A stretch of DNA of 64,000 bases from Corallococcus sp. AS-1-6 (GTDB lineage: Bacteria; Myxococcota; Myxococcia; Myxococcales; Myxococcaceae), in NCBI RefSeq assembly GCF_020037015.1, contig NZ_JAIQDE010000034.1, forward strand, positions 22,107 to 86,106. Direction: 5' to 3'. Shown piece by piece: positions 31,447 through 41,028 of the stretch. A model generated the notes under the pieces. It saw only the letters and a list, made by a program, of their open reading frames with translations, did no database searches and was not told the origin of the DNA. Numbering within the stretch: position 1 is the stretch's first letter; each line of letters starts with the position of its first letter. Position numbers and translations under genes: made by a program.

Positions 31447-31776
31447 ATGGAAATCCTGGCTCCCTCGCTGCTGTGGCTCGGCGTGGTGTGTCTCTATGGT
31501 GCGTGGTGGTGCCGGCACGCCGGACGGTGGCCGGACTTCCCGCGCGCGCCCGGTGTGCTGAAGGGGGCGGGGCTGGCGCTGCTGCTGGGCGGGCTGGCCG
31601 CGTCGCTGCGGGGGAGCGTCACCGCGGGCGCGGCGGTGGGGGCGGCCATGGCGTACGTCATGGCCGCGGGCACGCTGCTGGCCATCCTGACGCCGCTGGC
31701 GCGCAAGCCGGTGTGGGTGATGGGGTTGCTGCTCCCGGTGGGGCTGGTGCTGGGGATGCTGGAGCGGGTGTCGTGA
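31447..31776 (+). CDS. Small membrane protein, possibly DUF3325
   Basis: 109-aa protein with about four hydrophobic segments (LLWLGVVCLYGAWW, LALLLGGLAASL, AAMAYVMAAGTLLAIL, WVMGLLLPVGLVLG). Size and position between a DUF3649-like protein and PepSY/TonB genes fit DUF3325, which accompanies siderophore-uptake operons in Gammaproteobacteria. The sequence match itself is weak. GAGG lies 8 nt ahead of the ATG. Its stop overlaps the next gene by 4 bp (GTGA). Confidence 0.68.
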   Translation: MEILAPSLLWLGVVCLYGAWWCRHAGRWPDFPRAPGVLKGAGLALLLGGLAASLRGSVTAGAAVGAAMAYVMAAGTLLAILTPLARKPVWVMGLLLPVGLVLGMLERVS

Positions 31777-32051
31777 GCGCGGCGGGGACGCGGGCCCGCC
31801 CGGGGTGGCGCTGGGTGCTGGCGGCGGCGGTGGGTGCGCCCTTGGCGGCGCTGCTGGCCTCGCTCGCCCTGTCGGCCGTGGTGCCCGTGTCCCCGGACCT
31901 GCGTTACCTGGTGGCGTGCGTCGCGGTCGCGCCGCTGATGGCCGCGGCCCCGTGCGCGGCGCTGCTGGCGCGCTCGGAGGCGCGCGCGTGGGCGGGGGTC
32001 GCGCTGACGGGCTGCGTGTCCCTGCTGCTGCTGTGGAGGGCGCTGCCGTGA
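31773..32051 (+). CDS. Small membrane protein, possibly DUF3649
   Basis: 92-aa protein with three predicted membrane segments, starting with GTG inside the stop of the preceding gene. WRWVLAAAVGAPLAALLASLA and the later ARSEARAWAGVAL resemble the DUF3649 pattern (Arg-Ala-Trp before the last helix). Overlaps on both sides (GTGA twice) tie it into the operon. Probable accessory subunit of ferric-siderophore handling at the inner membrane, inferred from context. Confidence 0.66.
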   Translation: MSAAGTRARPGWRWVLAAAVGAPLAALLASLALSAVVPVSPDLRYLVACVAVAPLMAAAPCAALLARSEARAWAGVALTGCVSLLLLWRALP

Positions 32052-33601
32052 GGCTGCGCGCCCACACGTATCGCCTGTTGTGGGAGGCGCATGCGTGGGC
32101 GGGCGCGGTGGCGTCGGTCCTGCTGGTGGGCATGTTCCTGCTGGGGGTCGCGTCGTTGTTCCGCCATGAGCTGGTGCCCTGGCAGGAGCCGCGCCTGCGC
32201 GCGCCCGTCGCCGCCGACGAGCCGCGAGCGTTGGCCACGCTCCAGGCGTGGCTGGACGCGCGCGTGGGCCGGGACGGGCCCTCCACGCTGGACGTGGACC
32301 TGCCCGCGCCGTACGCGCCGTGGATGCGGCTGGAGTGGCGGGCCGCGGGCGGCCTGAAGCAGGCCGTCTGGGTGCAGCCCGCGACCGGCGAGGAGGTGCC
32401 GGAGCGCAGCGACCTGGGCTACTTCCTGTTCCTCGCGCACTTCCTCTACCCGCTGCCCGGCGGCATGGCGGTGGCGGGCCTGGTGGCGGTGGTGCTGCTG
32501 CTGGTGGTGGGCACGGGGCTGATCATCCAACTGGGGCGGCTGCGCCGGGAGCTGGTCCGCTTCCGTCCGCGCGAGGCGCTGCGCACGGTGTGGGGCGACC
32601 TGCACAAGGTGCTCGGCGGGCTCGGGACGCCCTTCCAGGCGGTGATGGCCTGGACGGCGGCCATCATCTGCTTGAACGCCGCGGTGCTTCAGCCGGTGGT
32701 GGTGCGCACGGCGTTCCAGGGCGACGTGGACGCGGGGCTCCAGACGCTGGGCTATCCGCGCGGCGCGAAGCCGTCCGGACAGGCCGCGCCCGCGCCCCGG
32801 GTGGCCGCCATCCTGGACCGGGCCCGCGAGGCGCTGCCCGACGCGCGCCACTACCGCTTCAGCCTGCGCAACCTGGGGGACGCGTCCGCCTACGCGGACG
32901 TCCGGGGCCTCGCGCGTGACGGGCTCGCCGAGTTCACCACCGTGCGGGTGGCGGGCGACGGGCGGTTGCTGCACGTGCGGCGGGCCGGCGGGCCGAGCGC
33001 GTCCGCGAAGCTGCTGGAGGGGGCCTACGTGCTCCACTCCGGCCTCTATTCGGGCATGGGGCTGCGGCTCGCGTACGCGCTCCTGGGGCTCTTCAGCGCG
33101 CTGTGCGTCGTGACGGGCAACCTGGTGTGGCTGGAGCGGCGGGCGCGCTCCATGCGCCGGGTGGACGTGGCGCTCGCGCGGCTGACGGCGGGCGGCTGCG
33201 GGGGCGCGGCGTTCGCGATCGCGGCGGTCTTCCTGGCGAACCAGTTGCTGCCGGACGCGCTGCCCCTGCGGGTGGAGTGGGAGCACCGCGTCTTCTTCGG
33301 GGCCTGGTGCGCCAGCGTGCTCGGCGGGCTCGTGTATCCCCGTGCCCGGGGCTGGGCGCGGTGGCTGCTGGGCCTGTCCGGCGCGGTCCTGGTGGCGCTG
33401 CCCTGGCTGGACGCGTGGCGCAACGCGCGGCGCGTCTTCGACCCGGCGGGTTCGCCCTTCGTGTTCTTCGTGGACCTGGGGCTCGCGGCCCTGGGCGCCG
33501 CGTTCCTCCTCTCCGCCTGGGCCATCGGGCGCATCGCCCCGCACGACCCTGATGGGGCCCGGGTGGCTCCGCTGGGTGTGCCGGCGCACGAAGGGCGCTG
33601 A
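32048..33601 (+). CDS. PepSY-associated TM-helix protein (inner-membrane siderophore reductase candidate)
   Basis: 517-aa inner-membrane protein of the PepSY_TM family. Signatures: an N-terminal LLWEAHAWAGAVASVLLVGM helix with conserved His, FLFLAHFLYPLPGGMAVAG near residue 125, WGDLHKVLGGLGTPFQAVMAWTA near residue 182 and LHSGLYSGMGLRLAYALLGL near residue 330; paired histidines in helices suggest haem or metal binding, as in FoxB/PiuB-type ferric-siderophore reductases. Three more membrane segments follow. GTG start inside the preceding stop; the TonB receptor gene starts one base after its own stop. Confidence 0.85.
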   Translation: MRLRAHTYRLLWEAHAWAGAVASVLLVGMFLLGVASLFRHELVPWQEPRLRAPVAADEPRALATLQAWLDARVGRDGPSTLDVDLPAPYAPWMRLEWRAAGGLKQAVWVQPATGEEVPERSDLGYFLFLAHFLYPLPGGMAVAGLVAVVLLLVVGTGLIIQLGRLRRELVRFRPREALRTVWGDLHKVLGGLGTPFQAVMAWTAAIICLNAAVLQPVVVRTAFQGDVDAGLQTLGYPRGAKPSGQAAPAPRVAAILDRAREALPDARHYRFSLRNLGDASAYADVRGLARDGLAEFTTVRVAGDGRLLHVRRAGGPSASAKLLEGAYVLHSGLYSGMGLRLAYALLGLFSALCVVTGNLVWLERRARSMRRVDVALARLTAGGCGGAAFAIAAVFLANQLLPDALPLRVEWEHRVFFGAWCASVLGGLVYPRARGWARWLLGLSGAVLVALPWLDAWRNARRVFDPAGSPFVFFVDLGLAALGAAFLLSAWAIGRIAPHDPDGARVAPLGVPAHEGR

Positions 33602-36106
33602 ATGTCCTCCCGGCCCCGCTCCCCGCGCGTCCCGCGGCTCACGGCTCGCACCATGTCCATCCTCTCCGGCCGCCCTGCCTCTCCCGTGTGTCTTCCCCGC
33701 TCGCGCTCGCGCTTGGGCTGGAAGCGGACCCTGGGGGCGCTGGCCCTGTGCCTGTCGGCGCCCGCGCTGGCGCAGGACATGGGGGGGCCCGCGCCGGGCG
33801 TGGGCGAGCTTTCGGGCCAGTTGACCGCGTGCGCGGACGGGGACGTGGGGCACGCGGAGCTGCTCCTGCTGGAGCCGGATGGGAACACCCGTGCGCCGAG
33901 GATGGACGCGCGCCGCCGCTTCCAGGTGAAGGGGCTGAGCCCCGGCGACTACGAACTGCACGTCTACGTCCCCGGCTGCGAGCCGCGCGCCTGGCGCGTC
34001 CAGGTGGCGGCGGGGCAGCGGACGGAGGTGGAGGCCCGGCTGGAGGTGGCGCTCGACATGGGGACCACCATCGGCGTGACGGGCCGCGAGCTGAGCAAGT
34101 CGGAGGAGCGCGCCCTGTCCGCGGAGTCGGTCCGCGTGGTGGAGCTGGAGGCCGCGAAGGGGCAGACGGCGGACCTGGGCGAGGTGCTCAGCCGCAACAG
34201 CGGCGTCAGCGTGCAGCGCACCGGCGGCCTGGGGTCCAACGCCCGCTTCTCGCTCAACGGCTTCTCCGGGGAGCAGGTCCGCTTCTTCCTGGACGGCGTC
34301 CCGCTGGAGCTCGCGGGCTTCGGGCTGGGCATCGCCAACGTGCCGGTCAACCTGCTCAAGCGCGTGGAGGTGTACCGGGGCGTGGTGCCCGTGCGCTTCG
34401 GCGCGGACGCGCTGGGCGGCGCGGTGAACCTCGTCTCGTCGGACGGCAACGAGCAGGACGGGCTGTCCGTGTCGCTGCAGGCGGGCTCGTTCGACACGTA
34501 CCGGGGCGCTGTCTCCGGCCAGTACAAGCTGGGCCCGAGCGGCGTGTTCCTGCGCGGCCACGCCTTCGGGGACTTCGCGCGCAACGACTACGCGGTGGAC
34601 GTGGAGGTGCCGGACGACCGGGGGCGGCTCCAGCCGGCCCGCGTGCCGCGCTTCCACGACGGCTTCGCAGCGGGAGGCGCCGGGCTGGAGCTGGGCGTCG
34701 CCGACACGCCCTACGCGGAGCGCCTGTCGCTGCGCGTGTTCGGCTCGCGCTCCCGCAAGGAGCTCCAGCACAACGTGGTGATGACCGTGCCCTACGGCGA
34801 GGCGCTCTCCGCCGAGTCGAGCTGGGGCGCGCTGGCCACCTGGGCCCGGGGCGGGCTGCGGGACGGGAGGCTGCGGCTGGAGGCGGTGGGCGGCTACAGC
34901 CGCCGGGACACCGACTTCCGCGACACGTCGATGTTCGTCTACGACTGGTACGGCAACCCGGTCACCGAGCGCCGCCAGCCGGGAGAGCTGGGCGCCACGC
35001 CCACGGACCAGACGCTCTGGCAGCACAGCGCCCTGGCGCGGCTCCACGCGGGCTACGAGCTGTCCGAGTCCCAGCGCCTGCGCCTCACGCTGGCGCCCAC
35101 CTTCGTGAGCCGCCAGGGGCAGGACCGGCTCAAGCAGGACACCGGGCAGCGGGACCCGCTCGACGCGCGCAGGAACCTGCTCACGCTGGTGGGCGGCCTG
35201 GAGCACGAGGCGATGCTGGCGGACGGGCGGCTCAAGAACGTGGCCTTCGTGAAGGGCTACGTGATGCGCTCCGCGTCGCAGGAGGTGCTCTCCGCGGGCG
35301 ACGTCGTGCGCCGCGACCAGGCCAGCGAGCGGTTGGGCGTGGGCGATGGCCTGCGGCTGTTCCTGCCGCACGGGCTGCTGGCCAAGGCGTCCTACGAATA
35401 CACCACGCGCCTGCCCGGCCCGGACGAGCTGTTCGGCGACGGCGTCCTGGTGGCCGCGAACCTGGCGCTGCGGCCCGAGGCCAGCCACAACGCGAACCTG
35501 GAGCTGGCGCTGGAGGACCTGGGCACCGGGCTGGGCCGCTTCCGCGGCAGCGTGGGCGGCTTCGCCCGCTTCGCGGCTCAGCTCATCGTGCTGCTGGGCA
35601 ACGACACCACCCTCAGCTACGAGAACGTCTACGCGGCGCGCTCGCTGGGCGTGGAGGCCTCCGCGGGGTGGACGGTGCCGGGGGACTGGCTGGCGCTGGA
35701 CGCCAACGCGACCTGGCAGGACTTCCGCAACGCGGGCGGCGCGGGCGCCTTCGCGGCCTTCGACGGCGACCGCATCCCCAACCGCCCGTGGCTCTTCGCC
35801 AACGCGTCGGCGCGGCTCCAGCGGCGCGCGCTGTTCAAGCCCACGGACGTCGCGTCCCTGGGCTTCACCTCGCGCTACGTGCACGGGTTCTTCCGGGGCT
35901 GGGAGAGCCAGGGCCTGCGCCAGTACAAGCAGGAGGTGGACGCGCAGCTCGTCCACTCCCTGGCGCTCTCCTACGTGCGCGAGGGCTCCCCCCGGCTGGG
36001 GGGCACCCTGGAGGTGCTCAACCTCACGAACGCGAAGGCCTACGACTTCTTCGGCGTGCAGAGGCCGGGCCGCTTCCTGTCCGTCAAGCTGACGGCGGAC
36101 TTCTAG
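33602..36106 (+). CDS. TonB-dependent siderophore receptor
   Basis: 834-aa outer-membrane receptor. A signal peptide ends at SAPALAQD (an inner start at 33653 would shorten the leader). A carboxypeptidase-like regulatory domain (about 65-155) is followed by the plug: DLGEVLSRNSGVSVQRTGG, FSLNGFSGEQVRFFLDGVP, VEVYRGVVPVRFGADALGGAVNLV. The barrel runs to a C-terminal strand ending in Phe (SVKLTADF). It takes up the ferric siderophore, presumably the one made by the convergent operon. Last gene of the uptake operon. Confidence 0.93.
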   Translation: MSSRPRSPRVPRLTARTMSILSGRPASPVCLPRSRSRLGWKRTLGALALCLSAPALAQDMGGPAPGVGELSGQLTACADGDVGHAELLLLEPDGNTRAPRMDARRRFQVKGLSPGDYELHVYVPGCEPRAWRVQVAAGQRTEVEARLEVALDMGTTIGVTGRELSKSEERALSAESVRVVELEAAKGQTADLGEVLSRNSGVSVQRTGGLGSNARFSLNGFSGEQVRFFLDGVPLELAGFGLGIANVPVNLLKRVEVYRGVVPVRFGADALGGAVNLVSSDGNEQDGLSVSLQAGSFDTYRGAVSGQYKLGPSGVFLRGHAFGDFARNDYAVDVEVPDDRGRLQPARVPRFHDGFAAGGAGLELGVADTPYAERLSLRVFGSRSRKELQHNVVMTVPYGEALSAESSWGALATWARGGLRDGRLRLEAVGGYSRRDTDFRDTSMFVYDWYGNPVTERRQPGELGATPTDQTLWQHSALARLHAGYELSESQRLRLTLAPTFVSRQGQDRLKQDTGQRDPLDARRNLLTLVGGLEHEAMLADGRLKNVAFVKGYVMRSASQEVLSAGDVVRRDQASERLGVGDGLRLFLPHGLLAKASYEYTTRLPGPDELFGDGVLVAANLALRPEASHNANLELALEDLGTGLGRFRGSVGGFARFAAQLIVLLGNDTTLSYENVYAARSLGVEASAGWTVPGDWLALDANATWQDFRNAGGAGAFAAFDGDRIPNRPWLFANASARLQRRALFKPTDVASLGFTSRYVHGFFRGWESQGLRQYKQEVDAQLVHSLALSYVREGSPRLGGTLEVLNLTNAKAYDFFGVQRPGRFLSVKLTADF

Positions 36107-36125
36107 GACGAGCGGCCCTTTCCCC

Positions 36126-36147
36126 CGCGCGGCGTCAGTCCCGCGCG
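36126..36147. terminator. Hairpin between convergent iron operons
   Basis: CGCGCGG (36126-36132) and CCGCGCG (36141-36147) form a 7-bp stem spanning the stop codon of the IucA/IucC gene and lying 20 bp after the receptor stop. Position suggests a shared terminator; there is no strong T-run. Confidence 0.35.
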
Positions 36148-38021
36148 AGCGGGTTGGGCAGCGTCCCGTTCGGGTACAGCGCGTGGCGCAGGGCCCGGTC
36201 GGTGTAGCGGGTGACGACGATGCGGTCCCGGTTGAGCGCGTAGCGCGGGATGCGCGGCACCAGCAGGTCGTACTCGGCGAAGCGCTCGCGCAGCTCCGGG
36301 TTCTTCTGGTGGAAGGCCAGGATGGTCGCGCGCACCTGACGCCAGAAGGCCTGCTCCGGCACGCCCAGTTGCTCCTCGCACAGCGGCGCCAGGTAGCGGA
36401 AGTGGCCCACGAAGATCTGGTCCACCACGTGCTGGCGGATGACCGACGGGTGCTTGCGCGGCAGCACGTGGTCATGGCCGTCCGGCTCCGGGCCGCGCTC
36501 CGGCACGTCCGTGAAGGACACGCACACGTCGTCCACGAAGTCCTTGAGGTACAGGCGGCGGGGCACGTCGTCCCCGTCGAAGCCCAACAGCGTGTTCTGC
36601 CCGTGCGGGTTGAAGGTGATGCCGTAGCGATACAGCACGTGCATGATGGGGATGAGCAGCGTGTCGAACAACCGCTGCAGCCAGGCCTCCGCGCCCAGGC
36701 CCGACGCGCGCACCAGCTCCGCGACGAACGCCGTGCCCCGGGTGTCCACGTGCAGGAGCGACGCGAAGGTGCGCACGCGCTCGGCGGGGTCCTGCCGCGC
36801 GGCGACGGGCTCGCGCCAGATGCAGCCCAGCGTCTCCAGGTGCTGGTAGGGCACCTCCGCCACCTTGGAGAGGTACGGGTGGCGCACCGTCACGGAGGCC
36901 ACCTCGCCCAGGAACACCGTGCGGCAGGTGTCCGTGAGGAAGGGGTCGCTGTCCAGCAGGCACTTGAGCCACTGCGTGACGACGGGCGCGCCCAGCGTGC
37001 AGTGCGGGGGGATGCCGCGCCACACCAGCGTGTTGAGGATGCGCAGGGGCAGCTTCACGTCATAACGGCCCGGCGTGGTGATGTTGGCCATCGTGCGGAT
37101 GGACTGGCCGGGCAGGTACTCGTCCGGGCTCTCGCCCAGGGGCACGATGCGCCGCTGCGCCACGTCCGCCGCGTGCAGCACCTGCACCGCGTGCTCCCAC
37201 TGCCACGGGTGCACGGGCATCCACACGAAGGCGTCCGGCTTGAGGCCCAGCGAGGTGAGGACGCGGGTGAAGCGGGCGCGCGTCGCCGCGTCCAGCTCGC
37301 GCTCCAGGATGGCCTGCTCGGACAGCTCCGACGTGCCGCGGAACTCCGCCAGCCCCCGGTGCACCGCCACCCACCGCAGCCGCACCGGCTGGCGCGCCTC
37401 CGGGGCGTAGCGGCGCACGTCGGACGCGGAGAAGCCCACGCGGCCCTTGTTCGCCACCAGCCAGTTGTGGCCGGTCATGTGGCACTCCAGCTCGGTGTGG
37501 CCCAGTTCGCGCATCTGGGCGGCGGTGTGGCCGCCGTGCGCGAGGCGGGCCGCGTCCACCGCCAGCGTGGAGGACAGCTCGTTGAAGTAGGTGGCCAGCG
37601 TGGACGCGTCCGTGTTCAGCGTGGACGCGGCGTCCGCGAGGAACTGGAGCGCGTCCCAGGCGGGCTCCGCGATGCTGTTGCCCAGCATGCCGGTGGCGCT
37701 GCGGGTGATGGACGCGGGGTCCACCTTCATCCAGCCAAAGGCGCCCGGCCGCGCGCGGAACAGGTACGACGTGCCGCTGCCCAGGTCCACGCGGTAGCGG
37801 CCCTCGCCGCCGTCCTCCACGGGCTTGAGCATCTCCTCGAAGGACCACTCGCCCAGGGCCTTGGCCAGCAGCCGCCGGCTGGCCTCGCGCCAGTCCGCGG
37901 GGCTCACGTCGGACAGGGCGGGCACCGGGTGCTCGCCGGCTCCGGTGGAGGTGTTGGGGGCCGCGGTGGGCAGGCGGGTGACGGGGGACTCGAGGTGCAT
38001 GGCTTCGTTGCGGGGATTCAC
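36135..38021 (-). CDS. IucA/IucC family NIS siderophore synthetase (second, RhbF-like)
   Basis: 628-aa ATP-dependent NIS synthetase condensing citrate with hydroxamate amines. Family elements: GHPxxKxRxG-like region replaced by ECHMTGHNWLVANKGRVGFS near residue 183, PVHPWQW near residue 283, RTMANITTPGRYDVKLPL (ATP-binding S/T-rich strand) and GITFNPHGQNTLLGFDGD, then YRPRIPRYALNRD-type RIPRYALNR. GTG at 38021 has AAGGAG upstream and overlaps the MFS stop (GTGA). Last gene of the siderophore operon; by order it corresponds to RhbF of rhizobactin 1021. Confidence 0.9.
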   Translation of the reverse strand: MNPRNEAMHLESPVTRLPTAAPNTSTGAGEHPVPALSDVSPADWREASRRLLAKALGEWSFEEMLKPVEDGGEGRYRVDLGSGTSYLFRARPGAFGWMKVDPASITRSATGMLGNSIAEPAWDALQFLADAASTLNTDASTLATYFNELSSTLAVDAARLAHGGHTAAQMRELGHTELECHMTGHNWLVANKGRVGFSASDVRRYAPEARQPVRLRWVAVHRGLAEFRGTSELSEQAILERELDAATRARFTRVLTSLGLKPDAFVWMPVHPWQWEHAVQVLHAADVAQRRIVPLGESPDEYLPGQSIRTMANITTPGRYDVKLPLRILNTLVWRGIPPHCTLGAPVVTQWLKCLLDSDPFLTDTCRTVFLGEVASVTVRHPYLSKVAEVPYQHLETLGCIWREPVAARQDPAERVRTFASLLHVDTRGTAFVAELVRASGLGAEAWLQRLFDTLLIPIMHVLYRYGITFNPHGQNTLLGFDGDDVPRRLYLKDFVDDVCVSFTDVPERGPEPDGHDHVLPRKHPSVIRQHVVDQIFVGHFRYLAPLCEEQLGVPEQAFWRQVRATILAFHQKNPELRERFAEYDLLVPRIPRYALNRDRIVVTRYTDRALRHALYPNGTLPNPLARD

Positions 38022-39601
38022 GGGGACTCCTTCAAGGAAAGGGACGGGGCTCCCACGGCCGGGCGCGAGGCCCGGGGCGCGGAGCGGGAGAGGACGCGAA
38101 GCGCGAGGACGGCGCCGCCCAGGCACACCGCCGCGGCGGACAGGCACACGGCCAGGTAGGCGTCGCCGAAGGCGGAGGTGGCCAGCGGAAGCAAGGTCGG
38201 CTCCACGGCGCCGAACTGCCCGGTCTCCACCGCCATGCGGGTGTGCCGGGCCACGTCGGACGGCAGCGAGGCCTGGGACAGCGCAGCGCCGAGCCGCGAC
38301 GAGAACACGGCGCCGAAGACGGCCACCCCCGTGGCGGTGCCCAGGGGGTAGCAGGCGTTGGTCAGTCCGGAGGCCATGCCCGCGCGCTCCGGGGGCACCA
38401 CGCTCACCGCCACGCCCATCAGCGGCGGGAAGAGGACGGCGCCACCGGTGCCCATCAGGAGGAGCCCCAGGACGTTCACCCACGGCGAGGCCAGGGCGGC
38501 CCCCAGCGCGAGGAAGCCCAGCCCCGCGCCCTGGAAGGCGAAGCCGCTGGCCACCAGCGTGGACGCCTGGAAGCGCGCCTGGATGCGCGCCATGAACAGG
38601 CCCACGACGAGCAGGCTGCCCGTCAGCGGCAGCAGGCGCAGGCCCACCACCAGGGGCGAGCCGCCCGCCGCGCGCTGCAACCACAGCGTGGTGAAGACGA
38701 GCACGCCCAGGCTGGCCATGCGCGCCAGGAACCCGAGCACCGCCGCGCCCGACAGCTCCGGGATGCGCAGCAGCTCCAGGTCCAGCATGGCGCCGGGGCG
38801 GCGCTGGCTGGCGACGAGCGCCACCAGGAACACCCCGCCCGCGCACGCCGGCACCCACACGTGCGCGGAGCCCCAGCCGGCGTCGGGCCCCATCATCAGG
38901 GGGTAGTGCAGGGACAGCAGCACGCCGATGGCGAGCAGCGCCCCCAGCAGGTCCAGGCCGCGGTGGGTGTCCTTCGGCGTGAGCGAGGGCATCCGGGTCA
39001 GCGCGCCCACCACCACCCAGAGGCCGATGGGGACGTTGACCAGGAAGATCCACCGCCAGCCCACCAGCTCCACCAGCACCCCACCCACCACGGGCCCGAG
39101 CGCGCCCGCGGCGGAGGCGATGGCCGCGTACGTGGCGATGGCGCGCTGACGCTCCGCGCCCTCGTACACGGCGGCGAGCAGCGCCAGCGCGGGCGCGAAC
39201 ATCATGGAGCCGCCCAGGCCCTGGGCGACGCGGGCGGCCACCAGCGTGCCCGCGTCGGGGGCCAGTCCGCACAGCACGGAGGCGACGGTGAACAGGGCGG
39301 TGCCGGCGACGAAGACGCTGCGCCGGCCCACGCGGTCGGACAGCGCGCCCGCGGTGAGCAGCAGCGCGCCGAACGCGAGCGAATACGCGGACACCGTCCA
39401 CTGCACCTGGCTCAGCCCGGCCTTGAGGTCCGCGGCGATGGCCGCCAGCGCGACGTTGACCACCGTCACGTCCAGCGTCATCACCACGCCCCCCGCGCTC
39501 ACCAGCGCGAACGTCCACCGCGCGGCGCGGCGGGCCTCCACGCTGGCGTGCTCGACGGACCCTGTCTCCGGGGCCGGGGCTTGCCCTGACCGCGTGCTCA
39601 T
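38018..39601 (-). CDS. MFS drug/siderophore exporter, EmrB/QacA (DHA2) type
   Basis: 527-aa permease with about 14 membrane segments. VMTLDVTVVNVALAAIAADL opens the family, QWTVSAYSLAFGALLLTAGALSDRVGRR carries motif A, and GLGGSMMFAPALALL plus GPVVGGVLVELVGWRWIFLVN are motif C-like. DHA2 exporters are used for siderophore release in several systems. Coupled by 4-bp overlaps to the N-hydroxylase gene before it and to the IucA/IucC gene after it, so siderophore export is the likely role. Confidence 0.9.
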   Translation of the reverse strand: MSTRSGQAPAPETGSVEHASVEARRAARWTFALVSAGGVVMTLDVTVVNVALAAIAADLKAGLSQVQWTVSAYSLAFGALLLTAGALSDRVGRRSVFVAGTALFTVASVLCGLAPDAGTLVAARVAQGLGGSMMFAPALALLAAVYEGAERQRAIATYAAIASAAGALGPVVGGVLVELVGWRWIFLVNVPIGLWVVVGALTRMPSLTPKDTHRGLDLLGALLAIGVLLSLHYPLMMGPDAGWGSAHVWVPACAGGVFLVALVASQRRPGAMLDLELLRIPELSGAAVLGFLARMASLGVLVFTTLWLQRAAGGSPLVVGLRLLPLTGSLLVVGLFMARIQARFQASTLVASGFAFQGAGLGFLALGAALASPWVNVLGLLLMGTGGAVLFPPLMGVAVSVVPPERAGMASGLTNACYPLGTATGVAVFGAVFSSRLGAALSQASLPSDVARHTRMAVETGQFGAVEPTLLPLATSAFGDAYLAVCLSAAAVCLGGAVLALRVLSRSAPRASRPAVGAPSLSLKESP

Positions 39602-41028
39602 GGCGCCTCCGACAGGCGCGGGCCGACCGGCCGGGGCGGCTCGCCTGGCATCGCCGGGTACGCGTGCGGCACCGGGGCCCTGTCCGCGGGGCGGGCCGCG
39701 TCTCCGGAGTGCTCCGGGACGCCGAAGCTGGAGAAGGCCGTGCGCCGGGGCAGCCGGAACACTTCGCGCCCCAGCAGGGTGTTGAGGATGGTGGCGTTGC
39801 GGAACGCGGAGATGCCCAGGTCCGGCGCGGCCACGCCGTGGCTGTGCAGGTCGGCGTGGGTGACGAAGACGCGGCCCTGCACCTCGGGCGCGAGCTCCAC
39901 GGAGTAGTCCAGGCGGACGCGGTAGCGGCCCTGGTCGTCCCAGCGCAACCGCCGCTCCATGGGCTTGAGGAACCCGGGCGAGCGCTGCTTGTAGCCGGTG
40001 GCCGCGACGACGAGCGCCGTCGTGTGCTCGAACGTCTCGCCGGTGTCCAGGTGCCGGCACTGGAGCACCACGTCCCCGGCGGGGCTCACGGACGCGTCCT
40101 CCACCGCCACGCTGGAGCGCAGCTCCACCGGGGACAGGCCCTGCTCCAGCTCCCGCCGGTACAGCACGTCGTGCAACTGCTCCAGCGTCTCCGTGGAGAT
40201 GCCCTTGTAGTGCCGCCACTGCTCGGCGACGAGCCGGTCCTTGGTGGGCTGGGGCAGCGCGTGGAAGTACCGGACGTAGGCCGGCGTGGTCATCTCCAGC
40301 GTCAGCTTGGTGTAGTCCAGCGGCGCGAAGGACACCGTGCGCGTGAGCCAGCTCACCGCGGCGCCGCCCGCCAGGTTGCGCTGGAGCAGGTCCAGCGCCA
40401 CCTCCGCGCCGGACTGCCCGGAGCCCACCACCGTCACCCGGCGCGCGGCCTCCACGTCCCGCTGACGGTGCAGGTAGTGGCCGGTGTGCACCACGCGGCC
40501 CTCCGGCAGCGACGCCAGCGCGCGCGGCAGCGACGGCTCCGTGCCGATGCCGATGACGACGTCGCGCGCCAGCATCGTCACGCGCTCGCCCTCCGCGCGC
40601 CGCACCTGCAGCACGAAGCGCTGGCGCCCGGCGTCCCAGTCCATGGACTCCACGCGGTGCGAGAAGCGCACGGACGGCAGCTTCGTCACGGCCCAGCGCA
40701 GGTAGTCCTCGTACTCACGCCGCGTCGGGTGGAAGCGCTCGCGGATGTAGAACGGGTAGAGCCGGTCCTTCTCACCCAGGTACGCCAGGAACGACAGCGG
40801 GTGCGTGGGGTCGATGAGGCTGACCAGGTCCGCCAGGAAGCTGAGCTGGAGCAGGGCCTCGTCGAACATCAGGCCCGGGTGCCAGCTCAGGCCCGGCTGG
40901 GCCTCCAGCACCACCAGGTCCAGGCCCTCCACGCGCGACGCGAGCGCCGCCAGGCCCAGGTTGAAGGGGCCACAGCCGATGGCCACCACGTCGTGTTCGG
41001 AAACGGTCTCAGCGGTCACGGGGTTCAT
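39598..41028 (-). CDS. Lysine/diamine N-hydroxylase (IucD/RhbE family)
   Basis: 476-aa class B flavin monooxygenase that N-hydroxylates a terminal amine, the first step of hydroxamate formation. The FAD site is GCGPFNLGLA at residues 18-27; FLADLVSLIDPTHPLSFLAYL and REYEDYLRWA are typical of siderophore hydroxylases, the NADPH site is VVGSGQSGAEVALDLL, and ATGYKQRSP and SFRNATILNTLLGRE-like sequence (FRNATILNTL) close the family pattern. The substrate may be a decarboxylated diamine rather than free lysine, since a decarboxylase heads the operon. Confidence 0.93.
   Translation of the reverse strand: MNPVTAETVSEHDVVAIGCGPFNLGLAALASRVEGLDLVVLEAQPGLSWHPGLMFDEALLQLSFLADLVSLIDPTHPLSFLAYLGEKDRLYPFYIRERFHPTRREYEDYLRWAVTKLPSVRFSHRVESMDWDAGRQRFVLQVRRAEGERVTMLARDVVIGIGTEPSLPRALASLPEGRVVHTGHYLHRQRDVEAARRVTVVGSGQSGAEVALDLLQRNLAGGAAVSWLTRTVSFAPLDYTKLTLEMTTPAYVRYFHALPQPTKDRLVAEQWRHYKGISTETLEQLHDVLYRRELEQGLSPVELRSSVAVEDASVSPAGDVVLQCRHLDTGETFEHTTALVVAATGYKQRSPGFLKPMERRLRWDDQGRYRVRLDYSVELAPEVQGRVFVTHADLHSHGVAAPDLGISAFRNATILNTLLGREVFRLPRRTAFSSFGVPEHSGDAARPADRAPVPHAYPAMPGEPPRPVGPRLSEAP

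Noticed and set aside
31904..36475. 1523-codon minus-strand frame over the uptake operon
   Set aside because: Shadow of the PepSY and TonB receptor genes, low-complexity composition and no motif.
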